Of a stretch of DNA of 64,000 bases, positions 30,554-41,042 are shown piece by piece. A program made the position numbers and the translations under genes. Position 1 is the stretch's first letter. Every line of letters begins with the position of its first letter. The notes under the pieces were generated by a model. That model was not told the origin of the DNA, searched no databases, and saw only the letters and a program-made list of their open reading frames with translations. The stretch comes from Albidovulum inexpectatum (GTDB lineage Bacteria; Pseudomonadota; Alphaproteobacteria; Rhodobacterales; Rhodobacteraceae). The stretch covers positions 124,001 through 188,000 of the forward strand of contig NZ_PRDS01000001.1 in NCBI RefSeq assembly GCF_002927635.1. The letters run 5' to 3'.

Positions 30554-31164
30554 TACAGCTTGCCCGCCAGATGAAGGTCCAGATCCTCCAGCCGGTCTTG
30601 GCCCCAGAACCGTTGCCCGCTGTCGGTGATGAAGAACGGCGCGCCGAAAACGCCCCGCGACACCGCTTCCTCGAGATTCGCGGCATAGGTTTCAGCCGCC
30701 ATCAGCATGGAACGATCCGCAAGGTCGGGCTCGAAGCCCGCGCGTTCCAGCAACTCGCGGATCACCGCGTCGTCGGCGATGTCGCGCTCTTCGGCCCAGC
30801 AGGCGCGCAGGATCGAATGGACCAGCGCACCCAGATCGCCCGGATGGCCCTTTTCGCGCTCGGCCTGGGCGGCAATGATCGCATAGGACGACGGCGCCGG
30901 ATTGGTCGGCCAGTGACGCGGGTTCAGGTTGATCGGCATGTTCAGCTTGCGCGCCTGGCGGTCGAGCTCCTGCAGGCGGTATTCCTTGCGGCTTTGGTGC
31001 CGGTCCTTGGGCGGCACGCCGCCCGTGCGCGCAAACAGCGCGGCGATGTCCACCGGCTTGTAGCTGATCGTCGCGCCGTGGCGCGCGGCGATTTCCTCGA
31101 TCCGGTTGCCAACAAGATAGGTGAACGGTGAAAGCGTGGACAGATAATAGTCGATATGTGGCAT
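30553..31164 (-). CDS. 2-hydroxychromene-2-carboxylate isomerase family (DsbA/kappa-GST fold)
   Basis: A 203-residue thioredoxin-fold protein. It starts [12 protein letters not shown] with the serine that in this family replaces the DsbA active-site cysteine and binds glutathione. The conserved [18 protein letters not shown] is in the middle, and [22 protein letters not shown] is at the end. The named activity is from naphthalene degradation, but no other such genes are here, so the real substrate is open. The ATG at 31164 is favoured by the GAAGGAG spacing; one at 31170 is possible. Confidence 0.88.
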   Translation of the reverse strand: MPHIDYYLSTLSPFTYLVGNRIEEIAARHGATISYKPVDIAALFARTGGVPPKDRHQSRKEYRLQELDRQARKLNMPINLNPRHWPTNPAPSSYAIIAAQAEREKGHPGDLGALVHSILRACWAEERDIADDAVIRELLERAGFEPDLADRSMLMAAETYAANLEEAVSRGVFGAPFFITDSGQRFWGQDRLEDLDLHLAGKL

Positions 31165-31273
31165 GTGCATCACTCCTTCGGGTTTGCCCGGACGCTACCC
31201 CGGTGCTAATCGGGGGGCAATGTCACGAATCCGTCATTTCGTCATCCCTTCCAGCCGACCGACAGGAGCCGTC

Positions 31274-32293
31274 ATGCCGTCCATGTCCGAACCCAAGCTG
31301 ATCGCGGGCAATTCCAACCGCACCTTGGCCAATGCCATCGCGCGCCGCATGTCGATGCATCGCGGCATGAGCGTGAACCTGGTCGATGCCCGCGTCGAAC
31401 GCTTCAACGATCAGGAGGTCTTCGTCGAGGTCTTCGAAAACGTCCGGGGCGAGGACATGTACATCATCCAGTCCACCTCGAACCCGGCCAATGACAACCT
31501 GATGGAGCTCTTGATCATGACCGACGCGTTGCGCCGGTCTTCGGCCGCGAGGATCACCGCGGTCATCCCCTATTTCGGCTATGCCCGGCAGGACCGCCGT
31601 GCCAAGGCACGGACCCCGATCAGCGCCAAGCTGGTGGCCAACCTGATTACCGAGGCCGGCGTGGACCGTGTGCTGACGATGGACCTGCACGCAACGCAGA
31701 TCCAGGGCTTTTTCGATATCCCGGTGGACAACCTCTATGCCGCGCCGGTCTTCGCGCTGGATGTCGAACATCACTTCCGCAACCGGCTGGACAAGGTGAC
31801 GGTGGTATCACCGGATGTCGGCGGTGTGGCCCGCGCGCGCGAACTGGCCCAGCGCATCGGCGCCAGCCTTGCCATCGTGGACAAGCGCCGCGTTAAGGCC
31901 GGTGAAGTCGCCGAGATGACGGTGATCGGCGACGTCTCGGACCAGATCTGCATCATCGTCGATGACATCTGCGACACGGCAGGAACGCTGTGCAAGGCGG
32001 CCGAGGTCCTGATGGAAGCCGGCGCCGCCGAGGTTCATTCCTACATCACGCATGGCGTCCTGTCCGGCCCCGCGGTCGAGCGTATCTCGAACTCGGTCAT
32101 GAAAAGCCTTGTCATTACCGATTCGATCGAACCGAACGACAAGGTGAAGGCCGCGCCGAACATCCGCATCGTGCCGACGGCCCCCATGTTCGCGCAGGCG
32201 ATCATGAACATCTGGTCGGGCACTTCGGTATCCTCGCTGTTCGAGGCCGATACCCTGGCCCCGATCTACGAGGGCATGTACGCTCGCTGCTGA
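31274..32293 (+). CDS. prs: Ribose-phosphate pyrophosphokinase
   Basis: A 339-residue PRPP synthase feeding purine, pyrimidine, histidine and NAD synthesis. Visible are the [19 protein letters not shown]-terminal region, the flexible loop with [14 protein letters not shown], the [12 protein letters not shown] metal-binding histidine block and the PRPP signature [17 protein letters not shown] lies five bases before the ATG. A strong terminator follows, so it is a single-gene unit. Confidence 0.97.
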   Translation: MPSMSEPKLIAGNSNRTLANAIARRMSMHRGMSVNLVDARVERFNDQEVFVEVFENVRGEDMYIIQSTSNPANDNLMELLIMTDALRRSSAARITAVIPYFGYARQDRRAKARTPISAKLVANLITEAGVDRVLTMDLHATQIQGFFDIPVDNLYAAPVFALDVEHHFRNRLDKVTVVSPDVGGVARARELAQRIGASLAIVDKRRVKAGEVAEMTVIGDVSDQICIIVDDICDTAGTLCKAAEVLMEAGAAEVHSYITHGVLSGPAVERISNSVMKSLVITDSIEPNDKVKAAPNIRIVPTAPMFAQAIMNIWSGTSVSSLFEADTLAPIYEGMYARC

Positions 32294-32311
32294 CCGGCCG
32301 AAAATCCATGG

Positions 32312-32351
32312 AAAGGCGCGGCCCGGTGGCATTCGGGCCGCGCCTTTTTCG
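32312..32351 (+). terminator. Rho-independent terminator of prs
   Basis: AAAGGCGCGGCCC, a ten-base loop and GGGCCGCGCCTTT form a 13-pair stem followed by TTCGTTT, starting 19 bases after the prs stop. It may also serve parC, convergent from the right. Confidence 0.9.
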
Positions 32352-32429
32352 TTTGCGATATCTTCACTGCACGGGCCCGGGCCGCCTTCTGGCAATGATC
32401 GGTCTTTGCGCGGCCAGCCCCGGCCAGGC

Positions 32430-34781
32430 TCAGCCGAATCGGTTGTCGCGCGGGAAACCGTGCGGCGGCGCCTTGCCCACGCCTCCGCGTTTGGCCAGCC
32501 ACGGCGTCATGTCCTCGGTGCGGGTATTGCCGTTCGTCATGGACCAGGACAACCCGCGGGCCATCTCGAAGGTCGTCACGTCGGACAGGCCGCCATCCAG
32601 CTCCAGCACGCCCTGACGGCCGCGCGCCATGTTGTATTTCTGCAGCCGCACGCCCTTGCCGCGGCTCATCTCGGGCAGTTCGCTGACCGGGAAGACCAGC
32701 AGCTTGCGGTTCTTCGAGACGACAGCGACATGATCGCCTTCGACCGGCTTGCACACCGCCAGAGTCGCCTCTTCGGGCAGGTTCATGACCTGCTTGCCCG
32801 CACGCGTCTGCGCCAGTACGTCGTCCGACACCACGACGAACCCCTCGCCGCGCGATGAGGCCACGATCAGCTTCTGCCCCGGTCGATGGATCAGCAGCGC
32901 GACGATCTCGGCCTCGTTGGGCAGATCCACCATCAGCCGCACGGGTTCGCCCATCCCACGGCCACCCGGCAGGTTCGCCGCCAGGAGCGTGTAGAACCGG
33001 CCGTTCGAGCCAACAACCAGCAACCGGTCGGTGGTTTCAGCGTGAAAGATGAAGCGTCCTTCGTCTCCGTCCTTGAACTTGACGTCGGAATCCAGCGGCT
33101 GATGCCCCTTCATCGCGCGGATCCAGCCCATCTTCGAACAGATCACGGTGATCGGTTCACGCTCGATCATCGCCTCCAGGGGCACGTCCTCGACCTCGTC
33201 GGCCTCGGCAAAGGTGGTGCGTCGCGCGCCGCCCGGCGCATTCTTGCCGAAGGCTTTCTGGACGTCGCGCAGATCGGCGGCGATGCGCTTCCACTGCAGG
33301 CCCTCGTCGGCCATCAGCGCCGCCAGTTCGGCCCTCTCGGCCGTCAGGGCGTCGCGCTCGCGCAAGAGCTCGATTTCCTCGAGCCGGCGCAGCGAGCGCA
33401 GCCGCATATTCAGGATCGCCTCGGCCTGGACCTCGCTCAGGCCGTCCTTGCCCGGCGGCAGATCAAGGGGCGACACATAGTCCTTCTCGGACGTGGCACG
33501 CGGTGTCTTGCGGCTCCAGTCCTCGGCCATCAGCGCCGCCCGGGGATCGGCATCATAGCGGATGATGTCGATGACCCGATCAAGATTCAGAAAGGCGGTG
33601 ATGAAGCCCTCGACGACTTCCAGCCGATGATCGATCTTGTCGATCCGGTGCTGCGCGCGGCGCAACAGCACTTCCTGCCGATGGGCAAGGAAGGCACGCA
33701 GGACCTCCTTCAGCGAACAGACCTTTGGCACGCGGCCATCGATCAGCACGTTCATGTTCATGCTGAAACGGGTTTCCAGTTCCGAGTTGCGGAACAGCAT
33801 GCCCATCATCATGTCGGGATCGACATTCTTCGAACGCGGCTCCAGCACGATGCGGATGTCATCGGCGCTCTCGTCGCGCACATCGGCCAGCAGCGGGACC
33901 TTCTTGGTCTGGATGATCTCGGCCAGCCGCTCGATCAGCTTGGACTTCTGCACCTGATAGGGGATTTCCGTCACCACGACGACCCAGGTGCCGCGGCCCA
34001 GATCCTCGATATGCCAGCGCGCGCGGGTGCGGAAGCTGCCCCGGCCCGTGCGATAGGCCTCGCGGATCGCCTCGGGGCTTTCGACGATCACACCGCCGGT
34101 CGGGAAATCGGGTCCCTGGATGTATTCCAGAAGCGTCTCGTCCCGCACGCCGTCCGAATTCTTTGCCCGCGCCAGGTGGATGCAGGCCTCGATCAATTCA
34201 TCAAGGTTGTGGGGCGGGATGTTCGTGGCCATCCCCACGGCGATGCCGCTTGCGCCATTGGCAAGAAGGTTTGGAAAGGCCGCGGGCAGCACGACCGGCT
34301 CTTCCAGCGTGCCGTCATAGTTGGGGCGGAAATCGACCGCGTTCTCGGCCAGCCCTTCCATCAGCGCCTCGGCCGCCGCGGTCAGGCGGGCTTCGGTATA
34401 GCGGCTGGCCGCGGCATTGTCGCCATCGACATTGCCGAAATTGCCCTGCCCGTCGACCAGCGGGTAGCGCATGTTGAAGTCCTGCGCCAGACGCACCATC
34501 GCGTCATAGATCGCCGCGTCGCCATGGGGGTGGTAGTTCCCCATGACGTCACCCGCGATCTTGGCCGACTTGCGGAATCCGCCGGTCGAGGACAGCTTCA
34601 GCTCGCGCATCGCGAACAGGATGCGGCGATGGACGGGTTTCAGCCCGTCGCGCGCATCGGGCAGCGCCCGGTGCATGATCGTGGACAGCGCATAGGTCAG
34701 GTAGCGTTCGCCAATCGCCCGGCTCAACGGCTCGGACACGGTGGCGGGCACGATGTTGCGGTCGTCATTCTTGTCGCTCAT
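32430..34781 (-). CDS. parC: DNA topoisomerase IV subunit A
   Basis: A 783-residue type IIA topoisomerase subunit that decatenates daughter chromosomes with ParE (not in the window). The catalytic Tyr128 is in SRYTEAR. The quinolone-determining region reads [12 protein letters not shown], so the E. coli Ser80 position is Ala89 and Glu84 is Asp93. The C-terminal beta-pinwheel repeats include SKMGWIRAM and [10 protein letters not shown]. The short, ParC-type C-terminus separates it from GyrA (no GyrA box). The ATG at 34781 starts the conserved part. Confidence 0.95.
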   Translation of the reverse strand: MSDKNDDRNIVPATVSEPLSRAIGERYLTYALSTIMHRALPDARDGLKPVHRRILFAMRELKLSSTGGFRKSAKIAGDVMGNYHPHGDAAIYDAMVRLAQDFNMRYPLVDGQGNFGNVDGDNAAASRYTEARLTAAAEALMEGLAENAVDFRPNYDGTLEEPVVLPAAFPNLLANGASGIAVGMATNIPPHNLDELIEACIHLARAKNSDGVRDETLLEYIQGPDFPTGGVIVESPEAIREAYRTGRGSFRTRARWHIEDLGRGTWVVVVTEIPYQVQKSKLIERLAEIIQTKKVPLLADVRDESADDIRIVLEPRSKNVDPDMMMGMLFRNSELETRFSMNMNVLIDGRVPKVCSLKEVLRAFLAHRQEVLLRRAQHRIDKIDHRLEVVEGFITAFLNLDRVIDIIRYDADPRAALMAEDWSRKTPRATSEKDYVSPLDLPPGKDGLSEVQAEAILNMRLRSLRRLEEIELLRERDALTAERAELAALMADEGLQWKRIAADLRDVQKAFGKNAPGGARRTTFAEADEVEDVPLEAMIEREPITVICSKMGWIRAMKGHQPLDSDVKFKDGDEGRFIFHAETTDRLLVVGSNGRFYTLLAANLPGGRGMGEPVRLMVDLPNEAEIVALLIHRPGQKLIVASSRGEGFVVVSDDVLAQTRAGKQVMNLPEEATLAVCKPVEGDHVAVVSKNRKLLVFPVSELPEMSRGKGVRLQKYNMARGRQGVLELDGGLSDVTTFEMARGLSWSMTNGNTRTEDMTPWLAKRGGVGKAPPHGFPRDNRFG

Positions 34782-34933
34782 GGATGTGGTGTAATTCGCC
34801 GGCCTGCCACGGTCCAGACGCATTTTGCGCCCCGGCGGGCAGGCGGGGAAATCCGCACAGCCTTTCCCCTGATGCGAGCCCCACCGAAATGGTTGGATGC
34901 AGGCCCGGTCAACAAGGAATTTCGGAGCTGGCC

Positions 34934-35263
34934 ATGCTGCGTATCTGGATCTTCGCCGCCTGCATCGCGGGGCTTTACGCCCTTGGCCATACAAGGGTCG
35001 AAGACAAGCCTGACACGCCGGGCCCGCGTGCGGTGAATTTCAGCCTGTCGCAGACACGGATCGCCCCCCGCATCCCGTCCTCTGCTTCCTGGCAGGTCGT
35101 CCTGCCCGGCATGAACGAAACCGTTTCGGGTTTCAGGGCCGATCCCGTGCATGCGCGCCCCGCGACACCAGGTCCGCATTGGGGGACTGGCGCCGATCTT
35201 GCCGCGAATGACGACATCCCGGACGCAACGGCGTACCTTGCCCGCCCCCGGCTTCCGCGCTAG
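34934..35263 (+). CDS. Hypothetical membrane-anchored or exported protein
   Basis: A 109-residue protein not recognised. A hydrophobic N-terminus ([17 protein letters not shown]) acts as signal anchor or uncleaved signal. The remainder is proline-rich, without cysteines and of low complexity. It lies divergent from parC (152 bases between the starts) and 41 bases before the SDR gene. Base composition is as in its neighbours. It could be a genuine small periplasmic protein; coding support is moderate. Confidence 0.5.
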   Translation: MLRIWIFAACIAGLYALGHTRVEDKPDTPGPRAVNFSLSQTRIAPRIPSSASWQVVLPGMNETVSGFRADPVHARPATPGPHWGTGADLAANDDIPDATAYLARPRLPR

Positions 35264-35304
35264 CCAGTTCCCCGGCTTGGTGCAGACTATTCGGGGCGGG
35301 CAAC

Positions 35305-36132
35305 ATGCGCAGCATTCTGATTACCGGATGCTCTTCGGGCATCGGATACGACGCGGCCCACGGCCTGCGCCGCGCGGGCTGGCGCGTCTTCGCCACCTGC
35401 CGCAAGCAGCAGGATTGCGACCGGCTGATTGCCGAAGGGCTGGAAAGTTTCCCGCTGGACTACACGGATGAGAACAGCATCGCAGCCGCGATGGATCAGG
35501 TCCTGTCACGCACCGGAGGCACGCTGGACGCGCTGTTCAACAACGGCGCATATGCCTGTCCGGGCGCGGTCGAGGACCTGCCGACAGGCGCCCTGCGCGA
35601 GATCTTCGAAACCAACCTCTTTGGCTGGCACGAGCTGACTCGCAGGGTGATCCCCGTGATGCGGGCGCAGGGGCGGGGCCATATCGTCAACTGCTCGTCG
35701 GTTCTGGGCCTTGTGCCCATGCCGTGGCGCGGAGCCTATGTGGCGACCAAGTTCGCGCTGGAAGGTCTGACCGAAACCTTGCGGATCGAGATGGCCGACA
35801 CGCCGATCCGTGTCGTCCTGATCGAACCCGGGCCGATCACCTCGAAGATCCGCGTCAACTCCATCCCGCATTTCGAACGCTGGATCGACTGGCAGAACTC
35901 GCCGCGGGCCGAACAATATCGCAGGTCGCTGCTCAAGCGTCTGTATCGCGACACGGACCGGCCGGATCGGTTCGAATTGCCGGCCTCGGCCGTGACGGCC
36001 AAGCTGATGCGTGTTCTTGACGACCCCAACCCCGCGCCGCGCTGTTTCGTCACGACCCCCACCTATCTGATGAACGCCGCGCGAAGGCTGCTGCCCACGC
36101 GCACGCTGTTGTGGCTGGTCGGCAAGGGCTGA
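35305..36132 (+). CDS. Short-chain dehydrogenase/reductase (classical SDR)
   Basis: A 275-residue NAD(P)-dependent oxidoreductase. The cofactor motif TGCSSGIG is at residues 7-14, and NNGAYA replaces the usual NNAG. The catalytic serine is in NCSSVLG, and the catalytic YVATK gives Tyr and Lys. Arginine after the second strand (TCRKQ) suggests NADP preference. The C-terminus is extended as in retinol-dehydrogenase-like or YbbO-type SDRs. Substrate unknown. Confidence 0.92.
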   Translation: MRSILITGCSSGIGYDAAHGLRRAGWRVFATCRKQQDCDRLIAEGLESFPLDYTDENSIAAAMDQVLSRTGGTLDALFNNGAYACPGAVEDLPTGALREIFETNLFGWHELTRRVIPVMRAQGRGHIVNCSSVLGLVPMPWRGAYVATKFALEGLTETLRIEMADTPIRVVLIEPGPITSKIRVNSIPHFERWIDWQNSPRAEQYRRSLLKRLYRDTDRPDRFELPASAVTAKLMRVLDDPNPAPRCFVTTPTYLMNAARRLLPTRTLLWLVGKG

Positions 36133-36214
36133 AGGCGCGACCGCGCGTCGCAAGGTGCGTGCTGGAACCGCGGGACAAGGCAGGCTAAAACACCCCAAGC
36201 CCGGAGGAATGCGC

Positions 36215-36415
36215 ATGCTCGATGATCCCCTTTTCCTTGTGGCCGCGGCGGCCTGTCTTGTCGTGGTCGTGATCCTGCTGATCGGGATTGGCGGATTTGC
36301 CCGGGGCGGCGAATTCAACCGCAAGCACGCCAACCGCATCATGCGTTGGCGCGTCATCGCGCAGGCAATCGCCGTGGCGCTGATCCTGATCTTCGTGCTG
36401 TTCTCGGGAAAATAG
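36215..36415 (+). CDS. HIG1-like twin-transmembrane protein
   Basis: A 66-residue inner-membrane protein with two helices (about 6-26 and 46-64). The connecting loop is FARGGEFNRKHANRIMRWRV, which matches the HIG1/hypoxia-induced fold. In mitochondria, HIG1 proteins modulate respiratory supercomplexes; a similar role here is inference. The ATG at 36215 has GGAGGA at the right distance; one at 36209 abuts that site. The next gene follows after seven bases. Confidence 0.82.
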   Translation: MLDDPLFLVAAAACLVVVVILLIGIGGFARGGEFNRKHANRIMRWRVIAQAIAVALILIFVLFSGK

Positions 36416-36422
36416 GTGTCCG

Positions 36423-36995
36423 ATGGTCGTTCTGAACAAGATTTATACCCGTACCGGAGACGGCGGCACGACGGCCCTGGGCGATGGCAATCGCGTCGCC
36501 AAATATGCCCCAAGGGTCGAAGCTTACGGGACCGTGGACGAAACGAACTCGGTCATCGGCATCGCCCGGCTGCATGCAGGCGACGAGATGGATCAGGCGC
36601 TGGCGCGTATCCAGAATGACCTGTTCGATCTGGGCGCGGATCTGTGCCGGCCCGACATGGCGCGCGACGGCGAGGCAGGCTATCCGGTTCTGCGCATGGC
36701 AGAGGCCCAGGTCGCACGCCTGGAAGCGGAAATCGACGCGATGAATGCCCGGCTGGAACCCCTGCGCAGCTTCATCCTGCCGGGCGGATCGCCACTGGCG
36801 GCGCATCTGCACCACGCACGCACGGTGGCACGCCGGGCCGAACGGCTTGCCGTGCAGTTGGCCGATGCCGAGCCGATCAACCCGGCCGCGATCAAGTATC
36901 TCAACCGCCTGTCCGACTGGCTGTTCGTTGCCGCCCGCATCGCCAATGACGATGGCCGGGCAGATGTGCTGTGGGTGCCCGGCGCGAACCGTTAG
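36423..36995 (+). CDS. ATP:cob(I)alamin adenosyltransferase, PduO type
   Basis: A 190-residue enzyme that attaches the adenosyl group to cob(I)alamin, giving coenzyme B12. The N-terminal ATP-binding TRTGDGGTTALGDG is at 9-22, VDETNS is near 38, and the helical core contains LPGGS, ARTVARRAER and KYLNRLSDWLF. All PduO hallmarks are present. The product is needed by methylmalonyl-CoA and ethylmalonyl-CoA mutases, consistent with Mcd in this window. It is seven bases after the HIG1 gene, so probably co-transcribed. Confidence 0.95.
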   Translation: MVVLNKIYTRTGDGGTTALGDGNRVAKYAPRVEAYGTVDETNSVIGIARLHAGDEMDQALARIQNDLFDLGADLCRPDMARDGEAGYPVLRMAEAQVARLEAEIDAMNARLEPLRSFILPGGSPLAAHLHHARTVARRAERLAVQLADAEPINPAAIKYLNRLSDWLFVAARIANDDGRADVLWVPGANR

Positions 36996-37152
36996 CGCCA
37001 ACAGACCCCACCGGCGCGCAGGACGTGGCGTCGGCGCGTCGCGGCGTGTCGATTTTGCACTGTTTTCGCAGGCGCAGAACGGCTAAGTCACGGATCGGGG
37101 AATATTCTTGCCGTCCCGACCGGGCGGCCTGAACCAAGGGAGATTGCCAGCG

Positions 37153-37914
37153 ATGAAGGTTCTTGTGCCTGTAAAGCGGGTGATCGACTACAACGTGAAG
37201 GTCCGCGTGCGTGCGGACGGCAGCGGTGTCGATCTCGCCAACGTGAAAATGTCGATGAACCCCTTCGACGAGATTGCCGTCGAAGAGGCGATCCGTCTGA
37301 AGGAAAAGGGCGTCGCGGACGAAGTCGTCGTCGTGTCGATCGGCGTCAAGCAGGCGCAGGAAACACTGCGCACCGCGCTGGCCATGGGCGCCGACCGGGC
37401 GATCCTTGTCGTGGCGGCCGATGACGTGCACCAGGACATCGAGCCTCTGGCCGTGGCCAAGATCCTGGCCAAGGTCGTCGAAGAGGAAAAGCCGGGCCTT
37501 GTGCTGTGCGGCAAGCAGGCGATCGACAATGACATGAACGCGACGGGCCAGATGCTGGCCGCTCTGCTGGGCTGGGCGCAGGCAACCTTCGCGTCGGAAC
37601 TGAAGGTCGAGGGCGATACGGCGCTGGTCACGCGCGAGGTCGATGGCGGCCTTCAGACCATCAAGGTCAAGCTGCCCGCCGTCGTCACCGTTGACCTGCG
37701 GCTGAACGAACCGCGCTATGCCAGCCTGCCGAACATCATGAAGGCCAAGAAGAAGCCGCTGGAGGAAAAGACCGCGGCCGATTACGGCGTCGATGTCACG
37801 CCGCGCCTGACGGTCGTCAAGACATCCGAACCGGAAGGTCGAAAGGCAGGCGTGAAGGTGGGCTCGGTCGATGAGCTGATCCAGAAACTCAAGGAAGAAG
37901 CGGGGGTGCTCTGA
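37153..37914 (+). CDS. etfB: Electron transfer flavoprotein subunit beta
   Basis: A 253-residue AMP-binding subunit of ETF. It starts [19 protein letters not shown]. The ETF-beta signature lies around [23 protein letters not shown], and the recognition loop for acyl-CoA dehydrogenases is near residues 190-205. With EtfA it accepts electrons from acyl-CoA dehydrogenases such as Mcd and passes them to ETF-quinone oxidoreductase. Its stop overlaps the etfA start (TGATG). Confidence 0.97.
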   Translation: MKVLVPVKRVIDYNVKVRVRADGSGVDLANVKMSMNPFDEIAVEEAIRLKEKGVADEVVVVSIGVKQAQETLRTALAMGADRAILVVAADDVHQDIEPLAVAKILAKVVEEEKPGLVLCGKQAIDNDMNATGQMLAALLGWAQATFASELKVEGDTALVTREVDGGLQTIKVKLPAVVTVDLRLNEPRYASLPNIMKAKKKPLEEKTAADYGVDVTPRLTVVKTSEPEGRKAGVKVGSVDELIQKLKEEAGVL

Positions 37915-38840
37915 TGGCTGTTCTTCTTCTGGGCGAAGTGACCGACGGCCAGCTGGCGGTCGATGCAACGGCCAAGGCGCTGACTGCTGCCAGGAAACTG
38001 GGGCCGGTCACGATCCTGTGTGCGGGTGCCAAGGCCGCCGATGCCGCGGCCGAAGCGGCCAAGCTGGAAGGCGTCGAAAAGGTTCTGGTCGCCGAGGACG
38101 ATTCGCTGGGTCATCGCCTTGCCGAACCGACCGCAGCGCTGATCGTGGCGCTGGCCAAGGATTATACGCACATCGTCGCGCCGGCGACCACCGATGCCAA
38201 GAACATCCTGCCGCGCGTCGCGGCACTTCTGGACGTGATGGTGATCTCGGACGTCTCTGGCATCGTTGATGCCGACACGTTCGAACGCCCGATCTATGCC
38301 GGCAACGCGATCCAGACGGTGAAATCGTCCGACCCGATCAAGGTGCTGTCGATCCGCACCTCGACCTTTGACCCCACCGGTCAGGGCGGTTCGGCGCCGA
38401 TCGAGAAGGTCGACGTTCCCGCCGCCACGGGCCTGTCGGAATGGGTCGAAGACAAGGTTGCTGCCTCGGACCGGCCCGAACTGACCAGCGCCAAGATCGT
38501 CGTTTCGGGCGGTCGCGGCGTGGGTTCGAAGGAAAACTTCGAGATGATCGAAAAGCTGGCCGACAAGCTGGGCGCCGCGGTTGGCGCCTCGCGCGCGGCG
38601 GTCGATTCGGGCTATGCTCCGAACGACTGGCAGGTTGGCCAGACGGGCAAGGTCGTGGCCCCCGATCTCTACATCGCGGTGGGCATCTCGGGCGCGATCC
38701 AGCACCTGGCCGGCATGAAGGATTCGAAGGTCATCGTCGCGATCAACAAGGACGAAGAGGCCCCGATCTTCCAGGTTGCCGATTATGGCCTGGTCGCCGA
38801 CCTGTTCCAGGCCGTGCCCGAGCTGATCGAAAAGCTCTGA
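37914..38840 (+). CDS. etfA: Electron transfer flavoprotein subunit alpha
   Basis: A 308-residue FAD-binding subunit. The N-terminus [13 protein letters not shown] and the FAD domain with [32 protein letters not shown] and [25 protein letters not shown] are all family hallmarks. It forms the ETF heterodimer with EtfB encoded just upstream. A hairpin follows the stop before the 3-hydroxybutyryl-CoA dehydrogenase gene. Confidence 0.98.
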   Translation: MAVLLLGEVTDGQLAVDATAKALTAARKLGPVTILCAGAKAADAAAEAAKLEGVEKVLVAEDDSLGHRLAEPTAALIVALAKDYTHIVAPATTDAKNILPRVAALLDVMVISDVSGIVDADTFERPIYAGNAIQTVKSSDPIKVLSIRTSTFDPTGQGGSAPIEKVDVPAATGLSEWVEDKVAASDRPELTSAKIVVSGGRGVGSKENFEMIEKLADKLGAAVGASRAAVDSGYAPNDWQVGQTGKVVAPDLYIAVGISGAIQHLAGMKDSKVIVAINKDEEAPIFQVADYGLVADLFQAVPELIEKL

Positions 38841-38861
38841 TACCCTTGGGAAATTGATCGC

Positions 38862-38890
38862 GGAGCCCGCCCACCCGGCGGGCTCCGTCT
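38862..38890 (+). terminator. Hairpin after etfA
   Basis: GGAGCCCGCC, loop CACCC and GGCGGGCTCC form a perfect ten-pair stem 22 bases after the etfA stop. The following GTCTGCATTT is only partly T-rich, so termination may be incomplete. Confidence 0.7.
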
Positions 38891-38996
38891 GCATTTCTGA
38901 CGGGACGGTGGAAATTGTCGGATCGCGGGCTTATGCCTTGCGCGCGCCATTGGCCGGTGCCTATGGTCAGGCGCGAAATTCAGGAAAGGTCAAGAG

Positions 38997-39872
38997 ATGG
39001 AGATCCAGTCGGTCGGAGTGGTCGGTGCGGGTCAGATGGGCAGCGGTATTGCCCATGTCTTTGCGCTTGCAGGTTTCGATGTCCTGATGACCGATATCAG
39101 CCAGCAGGCGCTGGACAAGGCGCTTGCGACGATCGAACGCAACATGGAACGGCAGGTGTCCCGCGGCAAGATCAGTGCCGAGGACAAGGCTGCCGCACTG
39201 GGCCGGATCCGCACGACCCAGCGGCTGGCCGATCTGGGCCAGTGCGACCTGATCATCGAGGCCGCGACCGAACGCGAAACGGTCAAGCAGGCGATCTTCG
39301 AGGACCTCGTCCCGCATCTGAAGCCCGAGACGATCCTGACGTCGAACACGTCTTCGATCTCGATCACGCGGCTGGCCAGCCGCACCGACCGGCCCGAAAA
39401 GTTCATGGGGTTCCACTTCATGAATCCGGTGCCTGTGATGCAGCTTGTCGAACTGATCCGCGGCATTGCGACCAGCGACGAAACCTATCAGACGCTGCTG
39501 AAGGTGGTCGAACGTCTGGGCAAGACCGCCGCCAGCGCCGAGGACTTCCCGGCCTTCATCGTCAACCGTATCCTGATGCCCATGATCAACGAGGCGGTCT
39601 ATACGCTGTATGAAGGCGTGGGCAATGTCGAATCGATCGACAGATCTCTGAAACTGGGGGCCAACCATCCGATGGGGCCGCTTGAGCTTGCCGATTTCAT
39701 CGGGCTTGACACGTGCCTCGCCATCATGAACGTCCTTCATGAAGGGCTGGCTGACACCAAGTATCGCCCCTGCCCGCTTCTGGTGAAATATGTCGAGGCC
39801 GGCTGGCTGGGCCGAAAGACCGGGCGCGGCTTCTATGACTATCGCGGCGAGGTCCCGGTTCCGACCCGTTGA
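38997..39872 (+). CDS. 3-hydroxybutyryl-CoA dehydrogenase
   Basis: A 291-residue NAD(P)-dependent enzyme interconverting acetoacetyl-CoA and 3-hydroxybutyryl-CoA. The Rossmann motif GVVGAGQMGSGIA is at the N-terminus, EAATERETVKQ is near residue 90, NTSSISIT is near 117, the catalytic GFHFMNPVP is near 139, and the C-terminal domain has GNVESIDRSLKLGANHPMGPLELADFIGLD. It fits butyrate, PHB or acyl-CoA oxidation next to ETF. The 3' end overlaps the convergent acyltransferase by 34 bases. Confidence 0.96.
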   Translation: MEIQSVGVVGAGQMGSGIAHVFALAGFDVLMTDISQQALDKALATIERNMERQVSRGKISAEDKAAALGRIRTTQRLADLGQCDLIIEAATERETVKQAIFEDLVPHLKPETILTSNTSSISITRLASRTDRPEKFMGFHFMNPVPVMQLVELIRGIATSDETYQTLLKVVERLGKTAASAEDFPAFIVNRILMPMINEAVYTLYEGVGNVESIDRSLKLGANHPMGPLELADFIGLDTCLAIMNVLHEGLADTKYRPCPLLVKYVEAGWLGRKTGRGFYDYRGEVPVPTR

Positions 39873-40741
39873 TCGGCGTCTGCGCCCAGATCCAGCACGA
39901 TCTGGCGCAGCCATGCCAGCAACGCGCGCGGGTCGTGCGCACGGGCGCGGATTTCGTCTGGTCCGATCGGATGCCCGATGACAGGCGCCTGTGGCTTGTA
40001 CAGCGCGCGCCTGATTTCGTGCAGCAACAGCCCCTGCCGCAACGTGGCCGAAATCTTGTCGGCGACGTGATACAGGCGCGTGTTCTGCCCCGGGAAATGA
40101 ACCGGAAGGACCGACGCGCCCGAGCGTGTCACCATCTTGGCGGTAAACGGGTTCCATTCCGGCTCGACCACCGGCCCGAACATCGTTCGGCTGGTCGCAA
40201 CCTTGCCCGCGGGGAACAGGATGATCGCGCCGCCCTGCGCCAGATGGGCCATGCAGTCGCGCCGCATCTGCAGGGCCTTGGTCTGGGCATCTTCTTCGTG
40301 CGGGAATGGCACGGGCAACATGAAGGCCTCGATCGCGGGGATGCCCGTCAGAAGCGATCGCGTCAGGATCTTGTAGTCCGAACGCACGCGCCCCACCAGT
40401 TCGCCAAGCACAAGGCCGTCAACAAGCCCATGCGGGTGATTGGCGACAACCACCAGCGGACCGGTTGCCGGAATGCGCCCTAGCTGCCCGGGTGGGGTCA
40501 GGACGTGGATCCCCATGACACGCAGCGCCTCGGTGAAGAACGCCTGGCCATCGGGCACGCCACGCCGTTCGAACTCGCGGACCTTGCGGACAAGATGGGC
40601 CTTGCCGGTCATCCATTCGATCGCTCGGATCGTGCCTGCCTTTACCGGGTTTCGAAACGTTCCCGCATAGGACAACCGCCGAATGTCATGGGGCTGGGGG
40701 CGGATCTTGTCGTCGCGCATATCGGACATTCGCGGGTTCAT
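39839..40741 (-). CDS. Lysophospholipid acyltransferase family protein (PlsC-like)
   Basis: A roughly 300-residue membrane-associated acyltransferase. The acyl-acceptor motif NHPHGLVDG is near residue 100, FPAGKV follows as the third block, and VLPVHFPG is the fourth. The NHP-G form resembles hemolysin/OlsA-type acyltransferases rather than canonical PlsC. It may act on lyso-ornithine lipid or lysophosphatidate. The start is uncertain among ATGs at 40741, 40729 and 40720. It lies just downstream of HPr on the same strand, possibly by read-through. Confidence 0.85.
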   Translation of the reverse strand: MNPRMSDMRDDKIRPQPHDIRRLSYAGTFRNPVKAGTIRAIEWMTGKAHLVRKVREFERRGVPDGQAFFTEALRVMGIHVLTPPGQLGRIPATGPLVVVANHPHGLVDGLVLGELVGRVRSDYKILTRSLLTGIPAIEAFMLPVPFPHEEDAQTKALQMRRDCMAHLAQGGAIILFPAGKVATSRTMFGPVVEPEWNPFTAKMVTRSGASVLPVHFPGQNTRLYHVADKISATLRQGLLLHEIRRALYKPQAPVIGHPIGPDEIRARAHDPRALLAWLRQIVLDLGADADQRVGTGTSPR

Positions 40742-40757
40742 CCCGGCGTCGGCGGCT

Positions 40758-41042
40758 TCAGAAGTCTTCGCCAAAGCGATCGGCCACCAGGGCTTCCAAT
40801 GCGTCTGCCAGCTTGACGGCTTCGTTCCCGCTGGTGCGGATCTCGATTTCGGTGCCCTTGAAGGCGCCCAGCATCAGAAGCCCCATGATCGAATCGCCCG
40901 AAACGGTCATGCCGTCGCGGCTGACCTCGGCCCGTGCGTCATGCGCCTCGACAACCTCGACGAACCGGGCCGAAGCGCGTGCATGCAGCCCCTTTTCGTT
41001 TATGATCTTCAGCCGCCGCGCGGTGACCGAGGGCGTCGTCAT
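40758..41042 (-). CDS. HPr-family phosphocarrier protein
   Basis: A 94-residue PTS phosphocarrier. The active His20 lies in KGLHARASARF, and the regulatory serine is Ser51 in SGDSIMGLLML, the site HprK phosphorylates. It would relay phosphate from EI-Ntr to EIIA(Man). The start overlaps the EIIA stop (ATGA). With HprK two genes upstream it forms a regulatory PTS without sugar permease. Confidence 0.96.
   Translation of the reverse strand: MTTPSVTARRLKIINEKGLHARASARFVEVVEAHDARAEVSRDGMTVSGDSIMGLLMLGAFKGTEIEIRTSGNEAVKLADALEALVADRFGEDF

Noticed and set aside
32886-35036. A 716-codon open frame opposite parC
   Set aside because: Mirror of a highly conserved gene in a GC-rich genome; no domain, no ribosome binding site.
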